A stretch of DNA of 64,000 nucleotides from Lachnospiraceae bacterium (GTDB taxonomy: Bacteria; Bacillota; Clostridia; Lachnospirales; Lachnospiraceae), in assembly GCA_009774245.1 (NCBI GenBank), contig VSNM01000020.1, positions 13,826 through 77,825 of the forward strand, written 5' to 3'. This document shows, piece after piece, positions 1 through 8,756 of this stretch. The first letter of the stretch is position 1, and each line of letters begins with the position of its first letter. Below the pieces are notes generated by a model. It ran no database searches. It saw nothing but the letters and a program-made list of their open reading frames with translations, and was not told the origin of the DNA. Made by a program: the position numbers and the translations under genes.

Positions 1-20
1 TAACGGTGGGTGCTCCGTTA
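1..20. terminator. Short hairpin at window edge
   Basis: Arms TAACGG (1-6) and CCGTTA (15-20) can form a 6-bp stem. It lies about 30 bases downstream of the stop of the small minus-strand reading frame at 49-156 and could serve as its terminator, but there is no T run and the left context is cut by the window edge. Confidence 0.25.
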
Positions 21-48
21 TGTCCTACTGATCTCTCATCCGACCGGT

Positions 49-156
49 TCAGACATACAGCTCCAAGACGAGTTCGCCATACTTCCCATACTGCCTCGCA
101 GCCAGCGGCAGCTCTCTGAAATGTTCGGTATCACTACTACTTCTTTTCCTTGCCAT
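49..156 (-). CDS. Possible 35-residue basic protein
   Basis: This short minus-strand frame starts at ATG 154-156 and ends at TGA 49-51. The product begins MARKRSSSDTEHF and ends GELVLELYV, with no recognisable family. Support comes from context: a GGAG motif sits 13 bases upstream of the ATG, and a promoter-like TTGCAA-N17-TACTAT lies further upstream. It could be a real small protein, the 5' part of a frameshifted longer gene, or chance. No function is proposed. Confidence 0.35.
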   Translation of the reverse strand: MARKRSSSDTEHFRELPLAARQYGKYGELVLELYV

Positions 157-174
157 TTTCTATTTACTTCTCCA

Positions 175-203
175 TAGTAACATGATTTGGGGCATATTGC
201 AAC
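175..203 (-). promoter_or_regulatory. Promoter-like site for the small ORF
   Basis: On the minus strand TTGCAA and TACTAT are separated by 17 bases, a fair sigma-A match, just upstream of the 35-residue frame. The same stretch (CATAGTAAC, then GATTTGGGGC, then ATATT) is nearly repeated at 39839-39862 inside the 162-bp repeat element. Confidence 0.35.
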
Positions 204-252
204 CCATTAAAATTAATCATTTTTATTGATATTTTTTATTATTCATAGATTA

Positions 253-2055
253 TCAACATAATGTCAGTCCCAGATAACCTGCCCTGCAGTCCCATCCCTT
301 CAGGCGCTCCGGCAGCAGTACCATTCCGCCCATATTTCTCTGATATGCCCATGTTGCTCCTGTGTATCCCAAAAGCTCTGGCAGGATATTATAAAGCGCA
401 TCATCGTCAAGCGTCGTCTCCATAATATGCAGACTATCCTGCTCTGTCCGGTACATCAGCACTGCCTTTGCGGGATTTTGCGCCGCTGTACTCTTTGTCA
501 GCAAAAGTGTACGTCCACCGCAGAGCTGATTTTCCCTGATGGCATAAGCGATCGCATTCTCATCCCACTCTACATATCCTTCACCCTCAAAAAACTGATC
601 CCTTACAGCTTTATACTCCTTTTCATTTGCATCAGAAACCACCCAGCCGCCAATCATATCCGGCCTGTCCCTGCCATCCAGCTCCTCTGCGACCTCCAGC
701 GCACAGTCATCTGTCACCAAAACAGGTGTATGCGCAGCCGCAGCGCAGCGTCCGGCATAGATCCAGCAGGGACTCTCACCAAAAGCATCCGCAAATCCGC
801 GCTTCTCATAATACTCCTGCAGATCCCTGTCGGCCGGCTGCAGAATCAGCGGTTCACCATATTTCTGTGCAGCATATTTGATGATTTCCAGCGCATAACC
901 CTTCTTTCTGTATTCGGGTAACGTGGCAACCGCATAGACATATCTGGCCTTTTCTTTTTTGCCATTGACCATCACCTGTACCGGCAGCAGACTTGCCATC
1001 GACACAGGGCGGTTGTCCTGATAGATCACGTACATATTTTCCCGTTCAAAGCGATTGTCCATATACAATGCGATATATGCCCTGTCATCCCCAAAACACC
1101 GGTTCCATATCTCAGTAATGGCCTCCCGCTCTGTCTCGTCCGCAAAAACGACATGACTTTCAACCGCTCTGTACTTCCTCAACAGTCTATCCGGATAGTA
1201 GGACAATTTTGCCCTCCGGAGTCCCTGATCGCCTGTGTCCTCCTCACGGTTTACATACTGAAAAGCCTGCATCTCGTGCAGAACAAACTGCTGGTTGATC
1301 ATTGGGTATGCACCCTGCAGATCTGGAAACGCCTTCTCAAAATGAACGACAAATGTATCTTCATTCAATGGCTCTCCAATCGTAAATGCGACAAGTTCCC
1401 CACCCTTATACAGGACACCTCCGCAAAGTCCAAGCTCTCCAAAATGAGAGAAGGCCACTTCCATGGCACTGATCTCCTGCTCCATTCCGTCATTCCACTT
1501 CTCAGCGCGCATGGCCATCCATTCCTTTGCCATCCTGCGGCACTCCGGTATCTCCTTCTGTGTCATCCGCTTATACTGCCAGTCACCCTCATCCATGAAA
1601 CGGGCAATATGGTTTCGCTTGCCATGCAATTTCTTCCCCCTCAACGAAGTGAGCTTTTCCACGGTATAAACATAGTCAAATGCATCCCTGTCCGCACCGA
1701 CCTCAAACTCCCCTGGAAACCATTCGATCAACTGTGACCGCCCCTCTTCCGTGACTGGACACAGATGCAGCCTGTAGCCATGCACTGCACATATTTTTTG
1801 CAGATGCGCGATCATGGATTTTTTGTCGCCATTTCCAAACGGAAAAGAATACCGGACACGCTCCTGCTCCCTGTATTTGATCACTCCGCATCCATAAGCG
1901 CACCCCACCTGCACATCATACGCCTTCGCCCAGATATAATTATTGGCAAAAGTGTACTCACAGGCATCCAGCCTGTCCTCTTTTAATTTCTCATTCATCC
2001 AATTCCTGTCATCCATCGATATCGGATGAAAGCCTAATTTTTCCTGATCCAACAT
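253..2055 (-). CDS. DUF2156 + GNAT acetyltransferase fusion protein
   Basis: A 600-residue two-domain protein. Roughly the first 290 residues resemble the DUF2156 fold, which is related to the aminoacyl-lipid transferase domain of MprF-type proteins. Residues ~300-430 resemble a GNAT N-acetyltransferase, with an ATLPEYRKKGYA acetyl-CoA loop. The remaining C-terminal portion is unassigned. The start at 2055 (MLDQEKLGF) is preferred because AGGATGG lies 8 bases upstream; GTG 2076 and ATG 2067 are alternatives. It is divergent from comFB. Substrate unknown: acyl or aminoacyl transfer to a small molecule or lipid is inferred from the families only. Confidence 0.8.
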   Translation of the reverse strand: MLDQEKLGFHPISMDDRNWMNEKLKEDRLDACEYTFANNYIWAKAYDVQVGCAYGCGVIKYREQERVRYSFPFGNGDKKSMIAHLQKICAVHGYRLHLCPVTEEGRSQLIEWFPGEFEVGADRDAFDYVYTVEKLTSLRGKKLHGKRNHIARFMDEGDWQYKRMTQKEIPECRRMAKEWMAMRAEKWNDGMEQEISAMEVAFSHFGELGLCGGVLYKGGELVAFTIGEPLNEDTFVVHFEKAFPDLQGAYPMINQQFVLHEMQAFQYVNREEDTGDQGLRRAKLSYYPDRLLRKYRAVESHVVFADETEREAITEIWNRCFGDDRAYIALYMDNRFERENMYVIYQDNRPVSMASLLPVQVMVNGKKEKARYVYAVATLPEYRKKGYALEIIKYAAQKYGEPLILQPADRDLQEYYEKRGFADAFGESPCWIYAGRCAAAAHTPVLVTDDCALEVAEELDGRDRPDMIGGWVVSDANEKEYKAVRDQFFEGEGYVEWDENAIAYAIRENQLCGGRTLLLTKSTAAQNPAKAVLMYRTEQDSLHIMETTLDDDALYNILPELLGYTGATWAYQRNMGGMVLLPERLKGWDCRAGYLGLTLC

Positions 2056-2085
2056 ATGAGATTCCATCCTGTTCACAAATCAATA

Positions 2086-2142
2086 AATTGTCAAAAAAAA
2101 TATAAAATTTCTATTGATTATCTGACAATTTTGTACTAACAT
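2086..2142. promoter_or_regulatory. Divergent promoter region with inverted repeat
   Basis: Between the DUF2156-GNAT gene and comFB, the arms AATTGTCA (2086-2093) and TGACAATT (2123-2130) form an inverted repeat. A possible rightward promoter reads TTGATT-N17-TAACAT (2114-2142). The -10 match is weak, so the assignment is tentative. Confidence 0.3.
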
Positions 2143-2195
2143 AGTATGTGGGTTATTTTTATTATTCAAACAAACTTAACAAAGGAGGTAACGGT

Positions 2196-2465
2196 ATGGA
2201 AGGCTTAAAAAATATCATGGAGGATGATGTGGAAGAACAGTTGAATCGTCTGCTTCCCACAATGCCAAATATTTGTTCCTGTGAAATATGCCGACTGGAC
2301 ATGGCAACCTACGCATTAAACCGATTGAAGCCTAATTATGTAAGGACTAACACCGGTGCATTATTTCACAAAGTAAATACCTCATCTACCCAGGCAAAAA
2401 CTGAAATTCTCACTGCTGTTGTCACAGCAATCAATGTAATAGGTGCCCATCCCCATCATGACTGA
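2196..2465 (+). CDS. comFB: Late competence protein ComFB family
   Basis: An 89-residue protein with the ComFB family signature: a Cys cluster ICSCEICRLDMATYALN at residues ~24-40, followed by LKPNYV. ComFB proteins are small and conserved beside competence or surface genes; their biochemical role is unclear. The start at 2196 follows a strong AAAGGAGGT 7 bases upstream; an upstream in-frame extension to 2148 lacks such a site. No other competence genes are adjacent, and it stands alone between two minus-strand genes. Confidence 0.85.
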   Translation: MEGLKNIMEDDVEEQLNRLLPTMPNICSCEICRLDMATYALNRLKPNYVRTNTGALFHKVNTSSTQAKTEILTAVVTAINVIGAHPHHD

Positions 2466-2483
2466 ACACATCCGGCAAACGCC

Positions 2484-3140
2484 TTATATATTTTTTTCAC
2501 AAATATCATTCAGACAACACCTGTCACAATATGGCTTTTTCCGCGCCGTACATACCTCGCGTCCATGGTCAACCAGTCTGTGGCAGAACTGATTGCCCTC
2601 CTCAGGCGGAATCAGTTCCCACAACGCCATCTCCACCTTTTTTGGTTCTTTTATGTGATCAACCAGTCCCATGCGGTTCGTGAGCCGGATACAATGTGTG
2701 TCCGTCACGATCGCAGGTTTGCCAAACACATCTCCTATAATCAGGTTCGCACTCTTTCTGCCCACTCCCGGAAGCTTTAACAGCGTGTCAAAATCATCCG
2801 GCACCCTGCAGTCAAAATCATCGCGAAGCATCCTCATGCATCCGCTGATATCACGCGCCTTGCTGTGTCCCAGTCCGCACGGCCTGACAATGCGCTCGAT
2901 CTCCTCGACATCTGCGTCCGCGAGCGCCTCGATGGTCGGATATTCCTCGTACAATCCCTTTACCACCACATTGACTCTCGCATCGGTACACTGTGCCGCG
3001 AGGCGCACGCTCACCAGAAGCTTCCACGCCTCGTTGTAATCCAGTGTACAGTCAGAGTCAGGATACTCCTTTTTGAGGCGCTCTATGATCGCGAGCGCCA
3101 GCACCTTCTTTTTCTTTTTGCTTTTACTTTTTGTTCCCAT
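2484..3140 (-). CDS. nth: Endonuclease III (DNA glycosylase/AP lyase)
   Basis: A 218-residue base-excision repair enzyme that removes oxidised pyrimidines and nicks the abasic site. The helix-hairpin-helix LPGVGRKSAN carries the catalytic lysine. The following TDTH supplies the catalytic aspartate. The C-terminal cysteines CTARKKPYCDRCCLNDIC fit the [4Fe-4S] cluster loop, with seven rather than six residues between the first two cysteines. The N-terminus is lysine-rich. It lies 25 bases downstream of hisS on the same strand and could be co-transcribed with it. Confidence 0.95.
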   Translation of the reverse strand: MGTKSKSKKKKKVLALAIIERLKKEYPDSDCTLDYNEAWKLLVSVRLAAQCTDARVNVVVKGLYEEYPTIEALADADVEEIERIVRPCGLGHSKARDISGCMRMLRDDFDCRVPDDFDTLLKLPGVGRKSANLIIGDVFGKPAIVTDTHCIRLTNRMGLVDHIKEPKKVEMALWELIPPEEGNQFCHRLVDHGREVCTARKKPYCDRCCLNDICEKNI

Positions 3141-3165
3141 CTTATCTTTCCCGATTATTGTGCTT

Positions 3166-4428
3166 TTAATTCTTTAAACTCTCTTTATAAAATTGCCGAA
3201 ATTCCTCGTATCCCTCTGCGGAAAGCTGCTCTTTCTGGAACTTTTTATTCTTGTTCATGCGCGCCACGAGTACCTGTGCGCCGTCCTGCCGCTCCTGCTG
3301 TGCCTCTGCAATAATACTACACAGGGCCTCTCCCGATACGCCTTTTTCGATCAGATATGCCACCTTCCTGCTCTGGTTTGGCACCTTGAAGCCGCTCTCC
3401 ATCAGTATCAGTATGATACGCTCAAACCCGATGGAAAAACCGCACGCAGGCACATCCTTTCCCGTAAACCTGCCCACCATCTTGTCATAGCGTCCACCTC
3501 CGCCACAGCTGCCGCCAAACTCGGGCATCGCGATCTCAAAAATCGTACCTGTATAATAAGACATTCCGCGGACTAATGTCGGATCGAACACAAGCTTGAA
3601 ATAATCGCCTTTTGTGACGTTAACGCTCTCGATAATCTCCCGGAAGCCAGCCTTGACAGCCTCGTCGAGAAATCCTGTCATTTTTTCCTCAATAAAGGCA
3701 AGGGTGTCCCCCGACGCATTCATCTCCTTAAAAAGCGCAAGATATTTTTCAATGTTTCCACTGTCATACCCCGCCTCAATGAGCTCGCGCTCCACACCCT
3801 CGAGTCCGATCTTGTCCATCTTGTCGAGCGTGATAAATACATTGTCGTAATCCGCCTCGTCAAACCCGCTGTAGGCTGCCATTGCCTTTAGGATTCTTCT
3901 GTCGTTAATGCGAATCTCAAAATTCTGAAATCCCAGCTTCCCCAGTGTCGTCGTCGTCGCCAGAATCAGCTCGATCTCCGCAAGATTGGACTCCTCGCCA
4001 AGAATGTCTATGTCACACTGCATAAACTGGCGGTATCTGCCCTTCTGCGGCCTGTCCGCCCTCCACACATTTCCCATCTGCAGTGCCTTGAACGGAGACG
4101 GCAGTTCGTTTGCGTGATTCGCATAATACCGCACGAGCGGAACTGTCAGATCATAGCGCATCCCGAAATCGACAACGTCCTCCTCGGTCCGAGCCGTCTC
4201 CAGATTGAGCTGCGCCCCCCTCTTTAACACCTTGAAGATCAGTTTCTCATTCTCGCCGCCCTGTTTGCTGCTCAGGTTTTCGATATTCTCCATACAGGGC
4301 GTCTCCATCGGTGTAAAACCGAATTTCCCATAAGTCTCTTTAATCACACCCATCACATAATCTCGAATCTGCATTTCCTCCGGCAGGATATCCTTCATGC
4401 CGTTCACAGGTTTTTTATTCAATGCCAT
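3166..4428 (-). CDS. hisS: Histidyl-tRNA synthetase
   Basis: A 420-residue class II aminoacyl-tRNA synthetase, normal length for HisRS. Motif 2 is seen around MGNVWRADRPQKGRYRQF. The histidine-binding segments YYTGTIFEI and SCGGGGRYD are present, as is motif 3 CGFSIGFERI, followed by the anticodon-binding domain. The start at 4428 (MALNKKPVNG) is chosen because GAAATGAGGT precedes it; the ten-residue upstream extension is AT-rich and lacks a site. No T-box was found in front of it. The gene follows the small ORF at 4476-4724 closely and precedes nth. Confidence 0.96.
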   Translation of the reverse strand: MALNKKPVNGMKDILPEEMQIRDYVMGVIKETYGKFGFTPMETPCMENIENLSSKQGGENEKLIFKVLKRGAQLNLETARTEEDVVDFGMRYDLTVPLVRYYANHANELPSPFKALQMGNVWRADRPQKGRYRQFMQCDIDILGEESNLAEIELILATTTTLGKLGFQNFEIRINDRRILKAMAAYSGFDEADYDNVFITLDKMDKIGLEGVERELIEAGYDSGNIEKYLALFKEMNASGDTLAFIEEKMTGFLDEAVKAGFREIIESVNVTKGDYFKLVFDPTLVRGMSYYTGTIFEIAMPEFGGSCGGGGRYDKMVGRFTGKDVPACGFSIGFERIILILMESGFKVPNQSRKVAYLIEKGVSGEALCSIIAEAQQERQDGAQVLVARMNKNKKFQKEQLSAEGYEEFRQFYKESLKN

Positions 4429-4475
4429 AAATTGTACCTCATTTCTATATATACACAATGTTTGATTTCATTTTA

Positions 4476-4724
4476 TCAGTCGCACCCAAAATTCCTGGTG
4501 GTGCCCTTTGCCCAAGGGCTGCCCACATCACAGCGGCCATGATGATACTGCGTGCTGACGGTGCCCTCCTGCTGCTCCTCGGACACATTGACTTTGATGC
4601 GGCTCACGCCGTCCGATGTCTTGCTGTCAAGCATGTTGATAATATCCTCGATCTCCTGTTCCTGCTGATTTTTTTTCTTTTCCTCGAGCTCATCCATATC
4701 TTCCAAACCGCTAAATACTGCCAT
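4476..4724 (-). CDS. Uncharacterised small acidic protein upstream of hisS
   Basis: An 82-residue reading frame starting MAVFSGLEDMDELEEKKK and ending with a Cys-, His- and Gly-containing tail (YHHGRCDVGSPWAKGT). An AGAGGAGGAG stretch lies just upstream of its ATG, supporting an independent start. The frame is also open upstream into a truncated Uma2-like fragment, so an in-frame fusion is possible. I do not recognise the family. The acidic coiled N-terminus plus a possible metal-binding tail are all that can be seen. It precedes hisS on the same strand. Confidence 0.6.
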   Translation of the reverse strand: MAVFSGLEDMDELEEKKKNQQEQEIEDIINMLDSKTSDGVSRIKVNVSEEQQEGTVSTQYHHGRCDVGSPWAKGTTRNFGCD

Positions 4725-5069
4725 ATCTGACTCCTCCTCTTTATTTTTGTATTCTATATCCACTTCGTCAAACAAATCATCAAACGTAATCTTTACATTC
4801 GGAAAATGAATCAATTTTAACTCACCTTTATTTTCTTCTGTGATAATCTTCCACAAATAATACTGCGGTGTTCCGGTTTCATCATAATCAAGTTCATAGA
4901 TCTCTACTTTTTTACCTTTTAAGTCTACAATCCAATATTCATCGATTTCCTGTTGGCGGTACAATTCTTTCTTTTCCCTTCCTATTATATCAGGTTTTAC
5001 AACTTTTTCAACCCATTGCTCCAAACCCCAAAAAGGGGGGCGCGTAAATGCCCCCTTTGGTATTTGACA
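4725..5069 (-). pseudogene. 5'-truncated Uma2-type (DUF820) nuclease fragment
   Basis: The translation contains KPDIIGREKKELYRQQ and IDEYWIVDLKGKKVEIYEL, which match the C-terminal half of Uma2/DUF820 proteins, a PD-(D/E)XK-type family. The N-terminal half is missing: the frame opens directly after the amylase stop codon and runs through the amylase terminator hairpin, and the first usable codon is a TTG at 5022-5024 without a binding site. It reads in frame into the 82-residue ORF. The most likely explanation is a remnant left by deletion. Confidence 0.6.
5028..5060 (-). terminator. Intrinsic terminator of the amylase gene
   Basis: Just past the amylase stop, a GC-rich stem (CCAAAGGGGGC pairing with GCCCCCC plus TTTTTGG on the minus strand) with an 8-base loop is followed by a T-rich stretch. 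The truncated Uma2 frame runs through it. Confidence 0.55.
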
Positions 5070-6845
5070 TCAAATATTCTGCTTGTTGCTCAGATACCGG
5101 ATACAGACTCCGTTCGCGTGGAGCACATCGCCCTCGAGCCGTCTCGAAAACATGATCTTACTGTCCTCGTCCCTGATCACTTCGATATCCTCCCCGCTGC
5201 TGTTCACAATCACTTCGAGTGTCTCGCCCCAGCCCATTTTCTGGAACTGGATCACCCTCGGATTCGCATAGTCCGCCGGGAAATGAAAATTGCGCTCACG
5301 CATCAGCGGCTCTTCTTTTCTGAGCTTGATGAGCTGCTTTGTCATGGAAATCTGTTCATTGTACTTGCCCTGCTCGATGTCTGTCCACGGCATACAGCGG
5401 CGGCAGTCCGGATCAAATCCTCCCTCCATGCCAATCTCTGTTCCATAGTAAATACAGGCGCTGCCCGGCATCGTAAACAGCAATGCAAACAGACAGTTGT
5501 ATTCATCGAGATCACTCGTCACATTTCTAAGACGAATCGTGTCATGCGAGTCAAGCATATTAAACAGCACATCGTTGGTCTGCTGCATATAGTTCGTGTA
5601 GCAGCGATTAATCATAAATTCGAAATCTTCCCCTGTAAGACTCTTATCGAGGAAAAAGTCCTTCATACTCCCGGCGAGCGGATAATTCATGACGGAATCA
5701 TACTCATCTCCCCGAAGCCACGGCATCGCGTCATGCCAGATCTCCCCGAGAATGTAAATATCCGGCTTGATCGCCTTCAATGCTTTCCTGAGCTCCTTGC
5801 AGAATACATGGGACACTTCGTTTGCCACGTCCATGCGGATACCATCCACATCATACTTCTTTACCCAGCCGCATGCAACCCCGATCAGATATTCGCGGAC
5901 TGCAGGATTGTTGGTGTTGAGTTTTGGCATCGCATCGAAAAAGGCAAATGTATATAACTGCCCTCTTTTCGCCGCGTCCCACTGATTGGACAGCGGCCAT
6001 TCATTGATCATAAACCAATCAAAATATTGGGAGTCACGCCCGTTTTTCAGCACGTCCTGCCATGGCTTGAAAAAATACCCGCTATGGTTAAACACCGCGT
6101 CGAGCATCACACGGATTCCGCGCGCATGTGCCTGCTCCACGAAGTTTTTCATAGCCCCATCGTCGCCAAAATTAGGATCGATTTTCTCATAGTCTGTCGT
6201 GTCATATTTATGGTTCGATGGCGCTTCATTGATCGGCGTCGTATAGATTCCTGTGATTCCCAAATCTTTTAAGTAATCAAGCTTGTCCGTCATACCCTTT
6301 AGATCGCCGCCGTAAAAATCACTGTGTCCGACGCCCCCCTCGTATTTCCATTCCTTTGTATTCTCAGGATTCAAAGATGGATCGCCGTTGCAGAACCGCT
6401 CAGGGAAAATCTGATACCAGACCGTCTCGTTCACCCACTCCGGCACCTTGTTGACATCGATGGGATTCATCCACGGCATGGTAAAGCACTGTCTGCTCCG
6501 CCCTTTGATCTGCATCTGTTCCTCACTGACAAATCCGTCCTCGAAATAATACCAGCGCTCATTCTCCGTCACCAGTTCGAAATAATATTTCAGTCTCTTA
6601 TATGCAGGTTTGATTGTCGTCGTCCACCAGAGCTGATATTTCAGGCGTTTCTTGAATGGAATATTCGCTTTTTCCCCCGTCCATTCCTCGCCGCCGCCCA
6701 AAATTCCGTTCGCAAACGGATCGCCATAAACAATATTCACTTCCCTGACATCGTATCCTGTCTTGAGATTGATGATCAACTGATTTTCATCGAGCATATA
6801 ACAATAATTGTCGACTGTTCTGTGATAAACTGACGCAAACTCCAT
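5070..6845 (-). CDS. GH13 alpha-glycosidase (neopullulanase/maltogenic amylase type)
   Basis: A 591-residue GH13 enzyme. An N-terminal beta-domain (~1-120) of the cyclomaltodextrinase/neopullulanase kind precedes the barrel. Conserved regions: LDAVFNHSG (region I), DGIRMDVANEV with the nucleophile Asp (II), ILGEIWHD with the acid Glu (III), MLDSHDT with the stabiliser Asp (IV). There is no signal peptide, so it is probably cytosolic and acts on imported maltodextrins. The start at 6845 (MEFASVYH) has GGAAAAGG upstream. It follows the aldo/keto reductase gene by 57 bases on the same strand. Exact specificity cannot be read from sequence. Confidence 0.92.
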   Translation of the reverse strand: MEFASVYHRTVDNYCYMLDENQLIINLKTGYDVREVNIVYGDPFANGILGGGEEWTGEKANIPFKKRLKYQLWWTTTIKPAYKRLKYYFELVTENERWYYFEDGFVSEEQMQIKGRSRQCFTMPWMNPIDVNKVPEWVNETVWYQIFPERFCNGDPSLNPENTKEWKYEGGVGHSDFYGGDLKGMTDKLDYLKDLGITGIYTTPINEAPSNHKYDTTDYEKIDPNFGDDGAMKNFVEQAHARGIRVMLDAVFNHSGYFFKPWQDVLKNGRDSQYFDWFMINEWPLSNQWDAAKRGQLYTFAFFDAMPKLNTNNPAVREYLIGVACGWVKKYDVDGIRMDVANEVSHVFCKELRKALKAIKPDIYILGEIWHDAMPWLRGDEYDSVMNYPLAGSMKDFFLDKSLTGEDFEFMINRCYTNYMQQTNDVLFNMLDSHDTIRLRNVTSDLDEYNCLFALLFTMPGSACIYYGTEIGMEGGFDPDCRRCMPWTDIEQGKYNEQISMTKQLIKLRKEEPLMRERNFHFPADYANPRVIQFQKMGWGETLEVIVNSSGEDIEVIRDEDSKIMFSRRLEGDVLHANGVCIRYLSNKQNI

Positions 6846-6902
6846 ATTCGTACCTTTTCCTTTCCATTTGCCATACAATATTATGCAATCTGATCAACCT
6901 GA

Positions 6903-7937
6903 TTATTCATTTACGCTGACTCTCCCCGCCAACACATTTTCGTAATCCTCGAGATTCTTCTCCAGAAGCTTCGGCGTGTCAAGTCCATACGGGCATCTGG
7001 AAGCACACTGCCCGCAGTGGATACATTCCTTGATCTTAGCCATCTGCGCCTGCCACTCCTCGCCCAGCCAGTTTGCCGACGGAGACCGCCGCAAAAGCTG
7101 TGAAATCCGTGCACAGTTGTTGATCTGGATTCCCTTTGGACACGGCATACAATAACCGCAGCCGCGGCAGAAATCCCCTGCAAGTTCTTTCAGATCCCTC
7201 TCATATACCGCCCGCATCTCCTCGTCCATCTCGGGTATGTTCTCCTGATAGGACAAAAACTCCGCCAGTTCAGACTCGCGCTGCACGCCCCATAGCGGCA
7301 GCACAGCCTCATGCTGGCATGCAAACCAATAGCAGAGCTTTGCGTTTGTGAGCAGTCCGCCCGCAAGCCCCTTCATGCCAAGGAATCCCATTCCCGCCTC
7401 CTCACACTTCCTTGCGAGCGCGATCTCCTTCTCGGAGGAAATGTAGGCAAATGGAAACTGCAGCGTCTCGTATAACCCGCTCGCAATCGCCTCCTCCGCC
7501 ACGTTCAACAGATGGGCAGTGATCCCGATATGTCTGATTTTTCCTTCCTCCTTCGCCCTGACAACCGCATCGTAAACCCCGTCCTCGTCGCCCGGACGGA
7601 AACATTTCGGCGCGCAGTGGAGCTGATAGATATCTATGTAATCTGTCTTTAACAAGCCAAGCGAAGTCTCCAGGTCTTCCAGAACTTTTTCCCCCGTCTT
7701 TGCCGTAGTCTTTGTCGCAATGTAATACTTGCTCCTGTCAACGCCCTCTAACGCGATGCCCAGTTTCTTCTCACTGTCGCTGTACGCCCTCGCCGTGTCA
7801 AAGAAATTCACACCACCGTCAAGCGCCATGCGAATCAGCTTTACCGCACTGTCCACATCAATCCTCTGGATTGGAAGCGCCCCAAACCCATTCTTGTTTG
7901 CAATAATTCCCGTGTTTCCGAGCCTTACAGTCACCAT
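6903..7937 (-). CDS. Aldo/keto reductase with C-terminal ferredoxin domain
   Basis: A 344-residue protein. Residues 1-~230 form an AKR TIM barrel: NFFDTARAYSDSEKKLG contains the catalytic Asp/Tyr region, and KYYIATKT the Lys. Residues ~255-330 carry two Cys clusters, CRGCGYCMPCPKG and CIHCGQCASRCPYG, typical of 4Fe-4S ferredoxin modules. This architecture is common in anaerobic Firmicutes; substrate unknown. The ATG follows AAGGAGGAG. The TetR-type gene lies 65 bases upstream on the same strand and is a plausible regulator. Confidence 0.92.
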   Translation of the reverse strand: MVTVRLGNTGIIANKNGFGALPIQRIDVDSAVKLIRMALDGGVNFFDTARAYSDSEKKLGIALEGVDRSKYYIATKTTAKTGEKVLEDLETSLGLLKTDYIDIYQLHCAPKCFRPGDEDGVYDAVVRAKEEGKIRHIGITAHLLNVAEEAIASGLYETLQFPFAYISSEKEIALARKCEEAGMGFLGMKGLAGGLLTNAKLCYWFACQHEAVLPLWGVQRESELAEFLSYQENIPEMDEEMRAVYERDLKELAGDFCRGCGYCMPCPKGIQINNCARISQLLRRSPSANWLGEEWQAQMAKIKECIHCGQCASRCPYGLDTPKLLEKNLEDYENVLAGRVSVNE

Positions 7938-8002
7938 AGTATTCTCCTCCTTGTCTGATTTATCTGATCTATTTATCCCGCTAAGCTGTCCTTTTTCAGC
8001 GT

Positions 8003-8593
8003 CTATGGTCTCATATAAGACAAAACTGCCTCAACACCATACAGCATCGTATCCAACCCGTCCTGATATTGATAATTTGCATTCGCCGCCAGCATCCCGC
8101 TGATTGCTGTCACGATGATCCAGATATTCTGCGCCGCCTTACAGCTGTCCGTCTGCGGACTCACATCGCCTGTCGTTTTTCCCTTTTCGACCAAATCAGT
8201 TAACATCTGAAGAAATTCATTTTGCACACCTTCATTCGTGACCTGATAGAGCGTGGTATAGTGCTGAAAATGGGCTTTTCTGTCATATATATACGCCAAT
8301 GCAGCCCCGAGCAGCGCTATGAGATTGTCATAAAATGACAGCTGCGGATTCATGGCCGCCCCTGCCTTCTCCATCAGCTCCTCATTGCACCGCCCTGCCA
8401 CGATCAGATTGATCTCGCCAATATCGCGAAACCGGTTGTAGATCACCCTCCGGTCACAGTTTAGCTCCCTGCAGAGCCTTGTGACAGTCAGCGCGTCCAC
8501 CCCCTCCCGACAGCCAATATTCACTGCGAGATCGACAATCCTTTTACTGGTCTCATCCTCAATCCGCTTTCCTTTCGAAAAGGCCATCTTCAT
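8003..8593 (-). CDS. TetR-like transcriptional regulator
   Basis: About 196 residues with an N-terminal TetR-type helix-turn-helix (DALTVTRLCRELNCDRRVIYN, approximately residues 28-48) and a helical C-terminal ligand/dimer domain. Three closely spaced ATGs (8602, 8593, 8587) follow a G-rich AAGGGATGGGGGTG; 8593 is taken as a compromise and the true start is uncertain by a few residues. It sits upstream of, and on the same strand as, the aldo/keto reductase and amylase genes, and is divergent from the chemoreceptor. Target genes are inferred only from position. Confidence 0.85.
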   Translation of the reverse strand: MKMAFSKGKRIEDETSKRIVDLAVNIGCREGVDALTVTRLCRELNCDRRVIYNRFRDIGEINLIVAGRCNEELMEKAGAAMNPQLSFYDNLIALLGAALAYIYDRKAHFQHYTTLYQVTNEGVQNEFLQMLTDLVEKGKTTGDVSPQTDSCKAAQNIWIIVTAISGMLAANANYQYQDGLDTMLYGVEAVLSYMRP

Positions 8594-8695
8594 CACCCCC
8601 ATCCCTTCTCGAGATATCTATCATTCATTTTATCAGCTTTATCCAAAGATGGCAAGAAATATTCGGTCTTTTTTTGTGCAATGTATATATTTCTC

Positions 8696-8725
8696 TTTAC
8701 GATTGTCGACCAGATATGCTATAAT
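8696..8725 (+). promoter_or_regulatory. Promoter of the chemoreceptor gene
   Basis: TATAAT at 8720-8725 with TTTACG at 8696-8701 (18-base spacing), about 30 bases upstream of the chemoreceptor ATG. The -10 is consensus, the -35 weak. A ribosome binding site AGGGGA lies at 8741-8746. Confidence 0.5.
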
Positions 8726-8756
8726 ATGCCATAAGTAGAAAGGGGAATAGATCTAT

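Noticed and set aside
4429..5024. T-box leader in front of hisS
   Set aside because: No specifier loop or T-box GGTGG-type sequence could be found; the upstream DNA encodes the small ORF instead.
4953..5957. Long plus-strand open frame (334 codons) opposite the amylase gene
   Set aside because: It is antisense to a clear GH13 enzyme with all catalytic motifs, and its translation has no recognisable domain or ribosome site.
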